DNA from: Planctomycetaceae bacterium
GTDB taxonomy: Bacteria; Planctomycetota; Phycisphaerae; Phycisphaerales; SM1A02
NCBI GenBank assembly: GCA_947474065.1
Contig: CANJHD010000002.1
Coordinates: forward strand, 1 to 64,000
DNA length: 64,000 bases
Reading direction: 5' to 3'
Position numbers and translations under genes: made by a program. Below are positions 9,226-21,474 of this stretch, one piece after another. The notes below the pieces were generated by a model that saw only the letters and a list, made by a program, of their open reading frames with translations, was not told the DNA's origin and searched no databases. The stretch's first letter is position 1; every line of letters begins with the position of its first letter.

Positions 9226-10581
9226 ATGAATTCCCACCTCCCCGCCAATCGCGCCGAAACCGCCTTCGAGGATTTCAAGCTTCCGCTACTCCGCGACGCC
9301 GCGATGGTAGAAGCCAATCGCTGCCTGTTCTGCAGCGACGCGCCGTGCATTACCGCGTGCCCCACGCACATCGACATCCCGCAGTTCATCCGCAAGATCT
9401 CTACGGACAATGTGCATGGCTCCGCGAAGACGATCTTTGAATCGAACATTCTTGGCATGAGTTGCGCGCGCGTCTGCCCAGTGGAAGTGCTGTGCGTTGG
9501 CGCTTGCGTCTACAACGAGATGGAGCAGCCGCCGATCGCCATCGGCAAGCTGCAGCGCTACGCCACCGACGTTGCATTCGCCGAAGGATGGAAATTCTTC
9601 GAAGCCGGCAAGGACACCGGAAAGCGCGTGGCGCTGATCGGCGCAGGCCCGGCAAGTTTGGCTGCAGCGCACGAACTGCGCCGCCTTGGTCACGCCTGCA
9701 CCATCTTTGAGCGCAAGGACACTATTGGCGGTCTCAATGCGAGCGGCGTTGCTCCGTACAAGATGAAAGCTGAACGCGCGCTTGCGGAAGCAGAGTGGGT
9801 GCTCTCCATCGGCGGCATTGATGTGCGCACTGGCGTCAACGTGGGCGAACAGGTTTCGCTTGCATCGCTCGAGAAAGATTTCGACGCAGTGTTTGTTGGC
9901 GCTGGTCTCGGCGCTGACAGTTCACTGGGCATTCCTGGCGAAGATCTTGTTGGCGTGCAGGGCGCCGTTGCATGGATTGAGCGCATGAAACTAGGCAAAA
10001 TCGACCTTTCCAAGGTTCGGCACGCGGTGGTGATTGGTGGCGGAAATACCGCCGTCGACGCATCACGCGAACTGCGCGGCTTGGGCGTTCCATCGGTCAT
10101 CATGCTCTATCGCGGTGCTCAGGATGGAATGAGCGGATACGCACATGAGTGGTCGGCTGCATTCAGCAAGGGCGCTACCGCAGAGTGGAAGGCAGTGGCG
10201 ACGGCGCTGACTGGAACTGGCCACGTGCAAGGCGTCCAGTGCGTGCGCGTTGATGACAACAAGAAGCCGATACCGGGAACGGAGTTTGCGCTCGAAGCAG
10301 ACTTGGTGCTCATGGCGATCGGGCAATCAAAGTTAGGCCACATGCTCGATTCGCTGACTGGTATTCGCGTTGAGCGCGGACGGATCATGGTGGACGAGCA
10401 CGGCTATACCGGGCGACCGCGCTGGTACGCCGGCGGCGACTGCACCAACGCCGGCAAGGAAGTGGTGAATGCGGTGGCTGAAGGAAAGATTGCGGCGCAC
10501 GCGATCGATGCTGCCATCATGGGAATCACGGGGATCATGGGAAGCAAGCCCGCGAGCACTGGAGGTAAGTCACATGCCTGA
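9226..10581 (+). CDS. preT: NAD-dependent dihydropyrimidine dehydrogenase subunit PreT-like
   Basis: N-terminal 'CLFCSDAPCITACPTHIDIPQFIRKI' Fe-S domain, 'GAGPASLAAAHELRRLGHACTIFE', downstream of nothing else in GltD context and directly followed by preA. Confidence 0.88.
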   Translation: MNSHLPANRAETAFEDFKLPLLRDAAMVEANRCLFCSDAPCITACPTHIDIPQFIRKISTDNVHGSAKTIFESNILGMSCARVCPVEVLCVGACVYNEMEQPPIAIGKLQRYATDVAFAEGWKFFEAGKDTGKRVALIGAGPASLAAAHELRRLGHACTIFERKDTIGGLNASGVAPYKMKAERALAEAEWVLSIGGIDVRTGVNVGEQVSLASLEKDFDAVFVGAGLGADSSLGIPGEDLVGVQGAVAWIERMKLGKIDLSKVRHAVVIGGGNTAVDASRELRGLGVPSVIMLYRGAQDGMSGYAHEWSAAFSKGATAEWKAVATALTGTGHVQGVQCVRVDDNKKPIPGTEFALEADLVLMAIGQSKLGHMLDSLTGIRVERGRIMVDEHGYTGRPRWYAGGDCTNAGKEVVNAVAEGKIAAHAIDAAIMGITGIMGSKPASTGGKSHA

Positions 10582-11842
10582 CCTAAGCACAAATACTGGT
10601 GGTATCCAATCGCCAAATCCATTCTGGCTCGCAAGCGCCCCGCCGGCGAACAGCGGTCGGCAGATTCAACGCGCGTTCGAGGCCGGTTGGGGCGGCGCGG
10701 TGTGGAAGACACTGGGCGTTCCGATTCAGAATGTCTCAAGTCGTTTCGCCGGGCACACCATCCGCGGCGTGCAAGCGGCGGGCTTTACGAACATCGAACT
10801 GATCACCGATCGCCCGCTTGAAACCAATCTGCGAGAAATCGCCGAGACCAAGCGGCTGTTCCCGAAGAACCCGATCATTGTCTCCCTCATGGTGGAAACC
10901 GAGGCGGAATGGCGGGAAATCATCAAAAAATCAATTGATGCTGGTGCCGATGGCCTTGAGTTGAATTTCGGCTGCCCGCACGGAATGTGCGAGCGCGGCA
11001 TGGGCAGCGCCGTCGGCCAAGAGCCTGCTGTGAACGAACGGATCACCGGCTGGGCCGTCAAGTACAGCACGGTGCCCGTCTTGGTGAAGCTGACTCCGAA
11101 CGTCGGCAACATTGTGCCGCACGGACTCGCTGCTCGACGCGGCGGCGCGCACGGCGTATCGCTGATCAACACTATTAAGAGCATCATCGGCGTAGACATT
11201 GATCGATTCATCCCGTTGCCACGGGTTGGCAATCTGAGCACCAACGGCGGCTACTGCGGCTCGGCGGTCAAGCCAATTGCGCTGCACATGGTGGCGGCAC
11301 TTGCGCGCGAAAAGGAGTTTGGACTACCGATCAGTGGCATCGGCGGCATCAGCAACTGGCGCGACGCAGTGGAGTTCATCTTGCTCGGCTCGAGCACCGT
11401 GCAGGTTGCCACAGAAGTCATGTTGCGCGGCTACAACATTGTGGAGGACATGAAGGACGGCCTGCACGAATACATGCGCACGCATGGTTTCGATCGCATC
11501 GACCAGATGGTCGGCAAGGCCATCCCCGCCTACTCAGATTGGGGCCACCTTGACATGAACTACGAGACCGTGGCCAAGATCGATGCCGACAAGTGCATCG
11601 GCTGCCAGCTCTGCGTGGCTGCGTGTCACGACGGCGCGCATCAGTGCATCCATCCGCAACAAGACACACGCGTGCCGCATGTTGACGAGGCGGAATGTGT
11701 TGGCTGCAACCTCTGCCAAATCGTCTGCCCGGTACCAAACTGCATCACCATGACTCCGGTGGACAATGGGCATTCCCCAGCCAGCTGGAACGAATTCCTG
11801 CACGAAGGCAAGACTCTTCGCCCTAAAAAGGGCGCTCACTGA
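10574..11842 (+). CDS. preA: NAD-dependent dihydropyrimidine dehydrogenase subunit PreA-like
   Basis: DHOD-like barrel 'NPFWLASAPPANSGRQIQRAFEAGWGG', 'LELNFGCPHGMCERGMGSAVGQ', C-terminal 4Fe-4S CIGCQLCVAAC / CVGCNLCQIVCP. ORF-track start 10469 corrected to ATG 10574. Confidence 0.92.
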   Translation: MPDLSTNTGGIQSPNPFWLASAPPANSGRQIQRAFEAGWGGAVWKTLGVPIQNVSSRFAGHTIRGVQAAGFTNIELITDRPLETNLREIAETKRLFPKNPIIVSLMVETEAEWREIIKKSIDAGADGLELNFGCPHGMCERGMGSAVGQEPAVNERITGWAVKYSTVPVLVKLTPNVGNIVPHGLAARRGGAHGVSLINTIKSIIGVDIDRFIPLPRVGNLSTNGGYCGSAVKPIALHMVAALAREKEFGLPISGIGGISNWRDAVEFILLGSSTVQVATEVMLRGYNIVEDMKDGLHEYMRTHGFDRIDQMVGKAIPAYSDWGHLDMNYETVAKIDADKCIGCQLCVAACHDGAHQCIHPQQDTRVPHVDEAECVGCNLCQIVCPVPNCITMTPVDNGHSPASWNEFLHEGKTLRPKKGAH

Positions 11843-11866
11843 GCACCTGAGACACGAGGACACCAC

Positions 11867-14198
<2,332 letters not shown>

Positions 14199-14208
14199 GA
14201 AACAAACC

Positions 14209-15732
14209 ATGACAGCAGCACCAATCGCACCGGCAATGAAACCGTTCTCCGCTAGCAGTGACGACTTCGTCACCTACACCACCGCACGCAACTGGATCGG
14301 CGGCCATTGGCGCGACCCGATCTCGAGCACCGTGGTGCAAGATGTGATCAACCCGCGCTTTGGAAAGATCATTGCGCAGGTAAAGATGGGCGGGAAGGAT
14401 GATGTGGATGCTGCCGTGAAGGCCGGCGCTGCTGCCGCGCGCGACTGGGGACAGTGGCCCATCCGCGACCGCGCGCATGTGCTCTACCGCTTGCGCGAAC
14501 TGATGCTCAAGAATCTGGACGAACTTGCCTGGCTCCTCTCGCACGAGAACGGCAAGGTCTTTAGTGAAGCGAAAGCCGAAGTAGAAAAAGGCATCGAATG
14601 CGTGGAATATGGCTGCTCGCTTCCGAATCTTGCGGCTGGCAATCAACTTGAAGTGAGCCGCGGCGTTGCCTGCGAGTTGGCATATGTGCCGCTCGGCGTG
14701 GTCGCTGGCGTCACGCCCTTCAATTTCCCAATGATGGTTCCGCTCTGGATGCTGCCGCAAGCCTTGGTCGGCGGTAATTCCTTCGTTCTTAAGCCGAGCG
14801 AGCGCGTTCCGCTCTCGACGCTGCGGCTCGCAGAACTCTTGGCACAGGCGGGGCTACCCGCGGGCGTCTTCAACATGGTGCAAGGCGGACGCGAAGTGGT
14901 TGAAGCACTCTGCGATCACCCTGATATCAAGGCGCTTGGATTTGTAGGAAGCACGAAGGTGGCGAAGGCCGTCTACGGACGCGCGAGCACAAACGGAATG
15001 CGCGCGCTCTGCCTCGGTGGCGCAAAGAATCACCTGATTGTTGTGCCTGACGCTGACTTGCAAGTCACAGCAGAGAACATCGTTGCGTCATTCACTGGAT
15101 GCGCGGGACAGCGCTGCATGGCCGCCAGTGTGCTGCTTGCTGTTGGTGATGTCGATCACATTCTCAAGGCTGTACGCGAGCGCGCTGCGAAGATCACGCT
15201 CGGCAAGGATCTAGGACCGGTCAGCACCGACGCGGCGCGCGCTCGAATCACTCGCTACATCGACGAGGCAGAAAAAGCTGGTGCGAAGATCACCCTCGAC
15301 GGGCGCAAGATGAGCGCGGGCAGTGCCGCAGAAGGCGGCTACTGGGTCGGCCCCACCATCATTGAGGGCGTCACACCTGACATGGCGGCGGCGCGCGACG
15401 AAATCTTCGGACCAGTACTCAGCGTGATCCGCGTGCCGAATCTGGACAAGGCACTCGAAATCGAGAACGCCAATCCCTACGGAAATGCCAGCAGTATTTA
15501 CACCTCAAGTGGTGACCTCGCCCGCCGCGTCATGGATCGCGTGGAGGCCGGCATGTGCGGCGTGAACATCGGTGTGCCGGTGCCGCGCGAGCCGTTTGGA
15601 TTCGGCGGCTGGAACGATTCCTGCTTCGGTCACGGCAACATCACTGGTTGGGACGGCTACCGCTTCTGGACGCGGCAGCGCAAGATCACCAGCAAGTGGG
15701 CACTTCAACGCGACCAGAATTGGATGAGCTGA
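14209..15732 (+). CDS. mmsA: CoA-acylating methylmalonate/malonate-semialdehyde dehydrogenase
   Basis: 'GVVAGVTPFNFPMMVPLWM', 'ALCLGGAKNHLIVVPDAD', 'FTGCAGQRCMAASV', start corrected to ATG 14209. Confidence 0.9.
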   Translation: MTAAPIAPAMKPFSASSDDFVTYTTARNWIGGHWRDPISSTVVQDVINPRFGKIIAQVKMGGKDDVDAAVKAGAAAARDWGQWPIRDRAHVLYRLRELMLKNLDELAWLLSHENGKVFSEAKAEVEKGIECVEYGCSLPNLAAGNQLEVSRGVACELAYVPLGVVAGVTPFNFPMMVPLWMLPQALVGGNSFVLKPSERVPLSTLRLAELLAQAGLPAGVFNMVQGGREVVEALCDHPDIKALGFVGSTKVAKAVYGRASTNGMRALCLGGAKNHLIVVPDADLQVTAENIVASFTGCAGQRCMAASVLLAVGDVDHILKAVRERAAKITLGKDLGPVSTDAARARITRYIDEAEKAGAKITLDGRKMSAGSAAEGGYWVGPTIIEGVTPDMAAARDEIFGPVLSVIRVPNLDKALEIENANPYGNASSIYTSSGDLARRVMDRVEAGMCGVNIGVPVPREPFGFGGWNDSCFGHGNITGWDGYRFWTRQRKITSKWALQRDQNWMS

Positions 15733-15748
15733 GAAAGCCACAAACACC

Positions 15749-17125
15749 ATGAACACCACGAATCACTCCGATGCAGCCTCCGGCCATCCCGCAACTCCCG
15801 GCCACATGAGTTCGCGCGAAATAATCGACGCGTGCAAGAAGCACAGTCTGTTCTCATGGAGCGCAACTGGCAAGGTGGATCCGCTTCCAATCGCGCGTGC
15901 TGAGGGCATCTATCTCTATGGCCCCGAAGGCCAACGCTGGATCGATTTCAACAGTCAGTTGATGAGCGTGAACATCGGGCACGGTCATCCAAAGGTGATC
16001 AAGGCGATCCAAGATCAAGCCGCCACGCTTGCCTATGCGTACCCCGGCATGGCAACCGAAATCCGCGCGAAACTCTCGCTGCGTTTGGCGGAACTGGTGC
16101 CCGGCGACCTGAACACATTTTTCTACACGCTCGGTGGTGCTGAAGCGAACGAGAACGCCATCAAGGCGGCACGCTTCTTCACTGGTCGCAACAAAATTCT
16201 GGTGCGTTACCGCAGTTACCACGGCGCCACCAACGGAGCGATCAGCCTCACTGGCGACCCGCGTCGCTGGCCGACTGAGCCCGGCATGCCAGGCGTTGTG
16301 CGCGTGATGGACCCGCGACCGTACGAATTCAGCTTCGGCACCACCGATGAAGAAATCGTCACCAACAACCTGAAATACTTGGAAGAAGTGATCCAGTACG
16401 AGGGCCCAAAGAACATCGCCGCGATGTTCATTGAGACGGTCACTGGCACGAACGGCATTCTTCCGCCGCCGAAGGGTTACCTCAAGGGACTCAAGGCGCT
16501 GCTCGAGAAATACGGCATCCTGCTCGTCTGCGACGAAGTCATGTGCGGCTGGGGTCGCACCGGAAAACTGTTCGCCTTTGAGCACGGCGGCATCGTGCCG
16601 GACATCTGCACGATGGCGAAGGGCCTGACGAGCAGCTACTTGCCACTCGGCGTGATGGCTGTCAGCGACCGCATCGCTGCGCATTTCCAAGACAACGTGT
16701 TCTGGGGCGGACTGACCTACAACGCACACCCGCTGTGCATGGCGTGCGCACTGGCCGCTGTGAATGTGATTGTTGAAGAAGGCATGGTTGAACATTCCGC
16801 GCACATGGGCACTGTGATGCGCGGCCATATGGAACGCCTTGCCAAGAAGCACCGCTCAATCAAAGAGCATCGCAACATTGGCCTCTTTGGAACGATTGAA
16901 CTGCAGAAGAATTCAGCCGGCGAGCGACTGGTTCCGTACGCCGGCAGCCATCCGGTCATGGGCAAACTCGGCACGTTCTACCGAGACAACGGCCTCTTCA
17001 CGGTGCTGCAGTGGAACTTGGTCATGTGCAATCCGCCGCTCTGCATCACCGAGCAACAGATGGCCGAATCGTTTGACATCATCGACCGCGGACTAGATCT
17101 TGTGGACGCGGTGTTCGAAGGATGA
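15749..17125 (+). CDS. Class III PLP aminotransferase (beta-alanine/omega-amino acid or taurine type)
   Basis: 'FFYTLGGAEANENAIKAARFFTGR', 'LLVCDEVMCGWGRTGKLFAFEHGGIVPDICTMAKGLTSSYLPLG'. Confidence 0.88.
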   Translation: MNTTNHSDAASGHPATPGHMSSREIIDACKKHSLFSWSATGKVDPLPIARAEGIYLYGPEGQRWIDFNSQLMSVNIGHGHPKVIKAIQDQAATLAYAYPGMATEIRAKLSLRLAELVPGDLNTFFYTLGGAEANENAIKAARFFTGRNKILVRYRSYHGATNGAISLTGDPRRWPTEPGMPGVVRVMDPRPYEFSFGTTDEEIVTNNLKYLEEVIQYEGPKNIAAMFIETVTGTNGILPPPKGYLKGLKALLEKYGILLVCDEVMCGWGRTGKLFAFEHGGIVPDICTMAKGLTSSYLPLGVMAVSDRIAAHFQDNVFWGGLTYNAHPLCMACALAAVNVIVEEGMVEHSAHMGTVMRGHMERLAKKHRSIKEHRNIGLFGTIELQKNSAGERLVPYAGSHPVMGKLGTFYRDNGLFTVLQWNLVMCNPPLCITEQQMAESFDIIDRGLDLVDAVFEG

Positions 17126-17904
17126 TCGACGGATCGTTTGTCATTGCGGGTGCGGTCACTGGATGCGTCGTCGGACTCACTGGCGTTGGCGGCGGCGCGC
17201 TCATGACGCCCATCTTGATCCTCTTCTTCGGCATCGCGCCGGCGACAGCTGTGGCGACGGACCTGTGGTTCGCGCCGCTCACGAAGCTGGCGGCAGTGGC
17301 AATCCACCAACGCGGCGGCAATGTCGATTGGCAAGTGGTGCGCCGACTGTGGATGGGCAGCATTCCAGTAGCGATCGCTGTGGTAGTGCTCATGGCGGTC
17401 GGCATGAGGCTTGAGCGCATTGAGTGGCTTACGAAAGCGATCGGTGCAGTGGTAGCAGTGACTGCGGTCGGTCTTGTACTGGCGCCGTGGCTGCAAGCAG
17501 TCGCTCGCAATCGACGCATTGCGGCACCTGCGCGCTTCAAAGAGCGGCAAGGTGGGCTCACCGTATTCGCAGGCAGCCTGCTCGGATTGCTCGTGGCGCT
17601 CACCTCGGTGGGCGCGGGGGCGCTGGGAACCGTGATGCTGGTGGCCATCTATCCGCTGCGCATGACGCCGCACCGATTGATTGCCACAGACATCGCACAC
17701 GCCATTCCACTGGCAATGGTTGCCGGTACTGGCTACCTCTTTGCGGGCTTAGTTGATGGATCCATGCTCCTCAGCCTGCTGCTTGGCTCTGTGCCCGCAG
17801 TGATCGCGGGCAGCATCGGCGCAAGTTGGTGCTCGCCGAAGTGGCTGCGCGTGGCACTCGCGATTGTCTTACTCGCGGTGGCAGCCAAGACGCTCACGGT
17901 TTAA
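17122..17904 (+). CDS. TauE/SafE-family sulfite/anion exporter
   Basis: 'VTGCVVGLTGVGGGALMTPILILFFGIAPATAVATDLWFAPLTKLAA' and second repeat 'GLLVALTSVGAGALGTVMLVAIYPL'; 4-nt overlap with aminotransferase. Confidence 0.88.
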   Translation: MIDGSFVIAGAVTGCVVGLTGVGGGALMTPILILFFGIAPATAVATDLWFAPLTKLAAVAIHQRGGNVDWQVVRRLWMGSIPVAIAVVVLMAVGMRLERIEWLTKAIGAVVAVTAVGLVLAPWLQAVARNRRIAAPARFKERQGGLTVFAGSLLGLLVALTSVGAGALGTVMLVAIYPLRMTPHRLIATDIAHAIPLAMVAGTGYLFAGLVDGSMLLSLLLGSVPAVIAGSIGASWCSPKWLRVALAIVLLAVAAKTLTV

Positions 17905-17922
17905 GACCCCACACGTTCCACG

Positions 17923-19494
17923 TCACCGCGCCGGCACGCCAAATCCAGGGCGAATGCGCATTCCGATCAGATACGTCGTCCCTGCGATCGCTACGCCCGT
18001 GAACCACGCATACGGATATATCGCAGTGAAGATGTCCGGTTCGCCGCCAAGCACATGCACTGAATGCAGGAATCCCGGAACATTCGGCGCGATGCCCGCA
18101 AGCAGCGCACCAATTGCCACCCAGTTGGTTCCTGCATAGCGGCCGGTTGTGCGATAAAGATCCGGCACATCAAGTTCCTTGCGCCGAAGAATCCAATAGT
18201 CAGCAATCATGATGCCAGCGATCGGGCCAAGCAGCGCTGAGTATCCGACGAGCCAGTCGAAGATATACGTATCTGCGCTCGCGAGCAGCTTCCACGGCAT
18301 GATGAGAATGCCGAGCACGCCAGTGATCACACCGCCCATCTTGAATGAAATGTGCCGTGGCGCAAGATTGGCAATGTCATTGGCGGGACTGATGACATTC
18401 GCAGCAATGTTGGTACTGATAGTTGCCACTGCCACGCCCAGCAGGCTGACCACCGCCACCACAATGCGCGTTCCTTCACTTGCTAGCAACGGCGCGTCAA
18501 GGCCAGCGGGCGCCTTGGAACTTGTGATCTGCGAAAGCACCACTACCGGATCCCACAGCGTCTTTGGGTCACTTCCCTTGAGAATGGTTTCTGCAGCGCT
18601 AGTAATGATCACCGCCATCATGCTGAACGCGATCATGGTGGTGGGAAGCCCAAGCACCTGCCCGAGCATTTGCTCGCGCTGCCCACGGCCAAAGCGCGTG
18701 AAGTCTGGGATATTCAGGCTGAGCGTTGCCCAGAAGCCGATCATTCCGGTGAGCGAAGGCACAAAGACTTTCCAGAAATCAGCGTTGGTTGCGAACGACG
18801 ACGGACGGTCGAACATCGGCCCGAGCCCGCCGGCGCGGTTCACCATCCAGAAGAGAAGCCACACGCCCATGATCAGGATGAGCGGCGCCGACCAATTCTC
18901 AAAGATTCGCACCGCGTTCATGCCCACAAGAACGATCAAGATGTTGATCGACCAAAAGATCATGAAGGTGATCGCTGATGGAATTCCTAAACCCATGATC
19001 ATTGCGCCGCCGCCGACTTGATCGAACGCAGGCCACGCGGCCACCAAGAAGGTGCGCACTGCCTCGCCGCCGATGTAGGTCTGGATGCCGAACCAACCGC
19101 ATGCCACCACCGCGCGCAGAAGTGCAGGAACATTGGCGCCGACCGTGCCGAAGCTGCTCCGAGCGAGCACAGGGAACGGGATGCCGTACTTGGTGCCAGG
19201 ATGTGCGTTGAGAAGAATCGGAACCAGAACGATCAGGTTGCCAAGCCCGATAGTGAGGAGCGCTTGCCACCAGTTCATACCGACGGCAATCAGACCACCA
19301 GCGAGCAGGTAGGTGGGAATGCAGTGCGCCATGGCGATCCACAGTGCCGCGAAGTTGTAAGTGGTCCAAGTGCGGCGACCTTTGGGCGTCGGCGCCAGAT
19401 CCCCGTTGAACAACGGGCTGTGTGCAATGTCAGCGGGGAGTTCGGCCAGTGCTTCGCGGGTCAGATGTGGATCGTGAATGGGGTAAGCCTCCAC
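17923..19494 (-). CDS. NCS1-family nucleobase:cation symporter
   Basis: 'LLAGGLIAVGMNWWQALLTIGLGNLIVLVPILLNAHPGTKYGIPFPVLARSSFGTVGANVPALLRAVVACGWFGIQTYIGG' is the classic NCS1 signature. Confidence 0.94.
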   Translation of the reverse strand: MEAYPIHDPHLTREALAELPADIAHSPLFNGDLAPTPKGRRTWTTYNFAALWIAMAHCIPTYLLAGGLIAVGMNWWQALLTIGLGNLIVLVPILLNAHPGTKYGIPFPVLARSSFGTVGANVPALLRAVVACGWFGIQTYIGGEAVRTFLVAAWPAFDQVGGGAMIMGLGIPSAITFMIFWSINILIVLVGMNAVRIFENWSAPLILIMGVWLLFWMVNRAGGLGPMFDRPSSFATNADFWKVFVPSLTGMIGFWATLSLNIPDFTRFGRGQREQMLGQVLGLPTTMIAFSMMAVIITSAAETILKGSDPKTLWDPVVVLSQITSSKAPAGLDAPLLASEGTRIVVAVVSLLGVAVATISTNIAANVISPANDIANLAPRHISFKMGGVITGVLGILIMPWKLLASADTYIFDWLVGYSALLGPIAGIMIADYWILRRKELDVPDLYRTTGRYAGTNWVAIGALLAGIAPNVPGFLHSVHVLGGEPDIFTAIYPYAWFTGVAIAGTTYLIGMRIRPGFGVPAR

Positions 19495-19582
19495 CTGTCA
19501 CTCGGCGAATCAGCGGGAAAGGCATGAAATCTCGGGCAGCACAGCCACTTCCACGCCGAAAGAGACCAAGGAAAATGAACAA

Positions 19583-19603
19583 CAGGAGGCACATGGCCTC
19601 CTG
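19583..19603 (-). terminator. Rho-independent terminator of the PEP-CTERM-like gene
   Basis: CAGGAGGC-N5-GCCTCCTG followed on minus strand by TTGTTCATTTTCC. Confidence 0.6.
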
Positions 19604-19643
19604 CTGTCTATGGGTATCAGATGAAATGAGCGGCTTGTGCGCT

Positions 19644-20279
19644 TTAGCGGCGTCGGCGACCGCCAACAAGACCTGCCAAGCTGAGCAGTCCGAGGGCGCC
19701 TGGCGACGGAACACCGAAGTACAGGTTGTCCACGGCGGCATAGTTCACGCCAGCTGGGGATGAGTAGACCTGCACCGACATGCTTGAAATTGCCAAGCCC
19801 TGGGAAGTAAAGCCTGAGAAGCCAGTTGAAGACGTCACATACTGGATCGACGACGAGCCGTCCTCGAAGAAGATGCCGATGAGTGCCGGCCGTAACTCGA
19901 ATGCCGCATTGCGTGAGAAGAAGTTGCCGCCAACCGCGTACACGCCAGGCGCAAAGGTCAAGTTCAGTGCATTGTCCGGACCGGCAGTCGACAGCCATCC
20001 ATTGCTTGCGAAGAGGCTCGGCGTTGCGCCATTGAAGTCAACCGCATTCGCAGTCCACGCGATTGGACCCGTGCTCCCAACGAGCGGATTGGCATAGGCC
20101 CCGCTGTAGGAGTTGAAGTTCTCGGTGATGATGGTCTCCGGCACGCCACCCGGGAGAAGAATGCCGTTGTTCACGCAAAATGCCCATGTTTCATACTGCT
20201 GATACACCGACAAACCGGCGGTCGCTGCGGATGAAACAAGAGCCGAAGCCGTGAAGGCAACAAGAGAAATAGACTTCAT
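19644..20279 (-). CDS. Secreted protein with PEP-CTERM-like C-terminal sorting signal
   Basis: Signal peptide MKSISLVAFTASALVSSAATA; C-terminus VPSPGALGLLSLAGLVGGRRRR (PxP motif, TM, Arg cluster). Start taken as ATG 20279. Confidence 0.8.
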   Translation of the reverse strand: MKSISLVAFTASALVSSAATAGLSVYQQYETWAFCVNNGILLPGGVPETIITENFNSYSGAYANPLVGSTGPIAWTANAVDFNGATPSLFASNGWLSTAGPDNALNLTFAPGVYAVGGNFFSRNAAFELRPALIGIFFEDGSSSIQYVTSSTGFSGFTSQGLAISSMSVQVYSSPAGVNYAAVDNLYFGVPSPGALGLLSLAGLVGGRRRR

Positions 20280-20535
20280 GTGGGGAACTCGTAAGGGGAG
20301 TGAAGGGAAACTAACTACCAAGCAACTGCCGCAATCGGGAAACTGCGGCAACCTTGACTCGGGATTAATAACCCCACTTCAGCGCAACGCAAGTATCACA
20401 GTTGCTAATGATTGGAATAAATCACGCTTGACGCGGGTTGATCGCTCCAGATTCTCTGCTGTGGCGCGCCCGTCGCGAAATTCGGCGTAAATCTGAGTAG
20501 TAGGCCGTTGAACGGATTCCTCGGCGGTCATTGAA

Positions 20536-21336
20536 TTAGTTATTGGTCAAAGCAGGCACGGCACTCCCCAACATGCACTCCTCAAACCGCTGCAGACCCT
20601 CGCCATAACCCATCCGCAAGCGTGGCATGCGAAATTGCAGTGGTTCGCCGACTGACACATCCGCGTCGGCACGCACCGCGCATTCATAGCCTGCCGCCCG
20701 CGCCGCCTGCATCACGGCGCGGTCGTGCAAACCAAACGGATACGCCAGCGCTTGCACGGGATGGTGCATCTCGGCCTCGATCTTGCGACGGCTCTCCTGC
20801 ATTTCAACCTGCAACTGTGCGGGCAAGACATCCGTTAACCGAGCGTGCGAAACCGTGTGTGACTGCACCTCGTTGCCAGCCGCCTCCAGTTCGCGCAGTT
20901 CTTGCCAGGAGACATACCCCGACCCGTTCGGCGCCGGACCGACGGCGCCCGTGTAGACGAAAAGTGTTGCGCGCATTCCACGCGGCATCAATTCATCGCG
21001 GACGACTCCGCACTGTGCAGCCCAACCGTCATCAAAGGAAACGATGACGGGCTTGCCTGCTGGCGCCACACCACGCGATGCACACTCGATCAATTCGCGA
21101 AAGCTGATGGTTCGGTACCCGTGCTGTACTAGCCAGTCCATCTGCGCGCGAAAGTCTTCCGGCAACACCACCCACGGAGCCCAGTCTGCGCGCGACGGCC
21201 CCCAGTTGCCAACATGGTGGTACATCAGAATGGGAACCACGATCGAAGCAGCCCTGCGGTCCGCGGCGACAGGCGCGCACCACAGAGCGAGTACGGCAGC
21301 AGAGACACAAGCAATGACGGAAATAATGCGCTTCAC
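20536..21336 (-). CDS. Polysaccharide deacetylase family protein
   Basis: 'PILMYHHVG', 'PVIVSFDDGWAAQ', 'VQSHTVSHARLTDV' NodB motifs. Confidence 0.92.
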   Translation of the reverse strand: MKRIISVIACVSAAVLALWCAPVAADRRAASIVVPILMYHHVGNWGPSRADWAPWVVLPEDFRAQMDWLVQHGYRTISFRELIECASRGVAPAGKPVIVSFDDGWAAQCGVVRDELMPRGMRATLFVYTGAVGPAPNGSGYVSWQELRELEAAGNEVQSHTVSHARLTDVLPAQLQVEMQESRRKIEAEMHHPVQALAYPFGLHDRAVMQAARAAGYECAVRADADVSVGEPLQFRMPRLRMGYGEGLQRFEECMLGSAVPALTNN

Positions 21337-21474
21337 GGTTTACAGAAGCCGCGCAGGGCGGCAGCAATGAGCATGATTCTTTGGCTTTCGGGACACGCGG
21401 TGAGTTTACAACCGCCCTGCGCGCATTGCTAAAGTCAACGAAGTCTGGTCATTCAACCTAGTCTCCCAAGACGC

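Noticed and set aside
10469-10573. Upstream extension of preA
   Set aside because: Overlaps the preT coding end; ATG 10574 follows GGAGGTAAGT, a good ribosome site.
15854-16852. 332-aa antisense ORF in the aminotransferase gene
   Set aside because: Sense frame has full class III aminotransferase motifs; antisense His/Val/Asp-rich translation is a codon-bias artefact.
18209-19021. 270-aa plus-strand ORF inside the NCS1 permease gene
   Set aside because: Antisense of a membrane protein with clear NCS1 motifs; no domain of its own.
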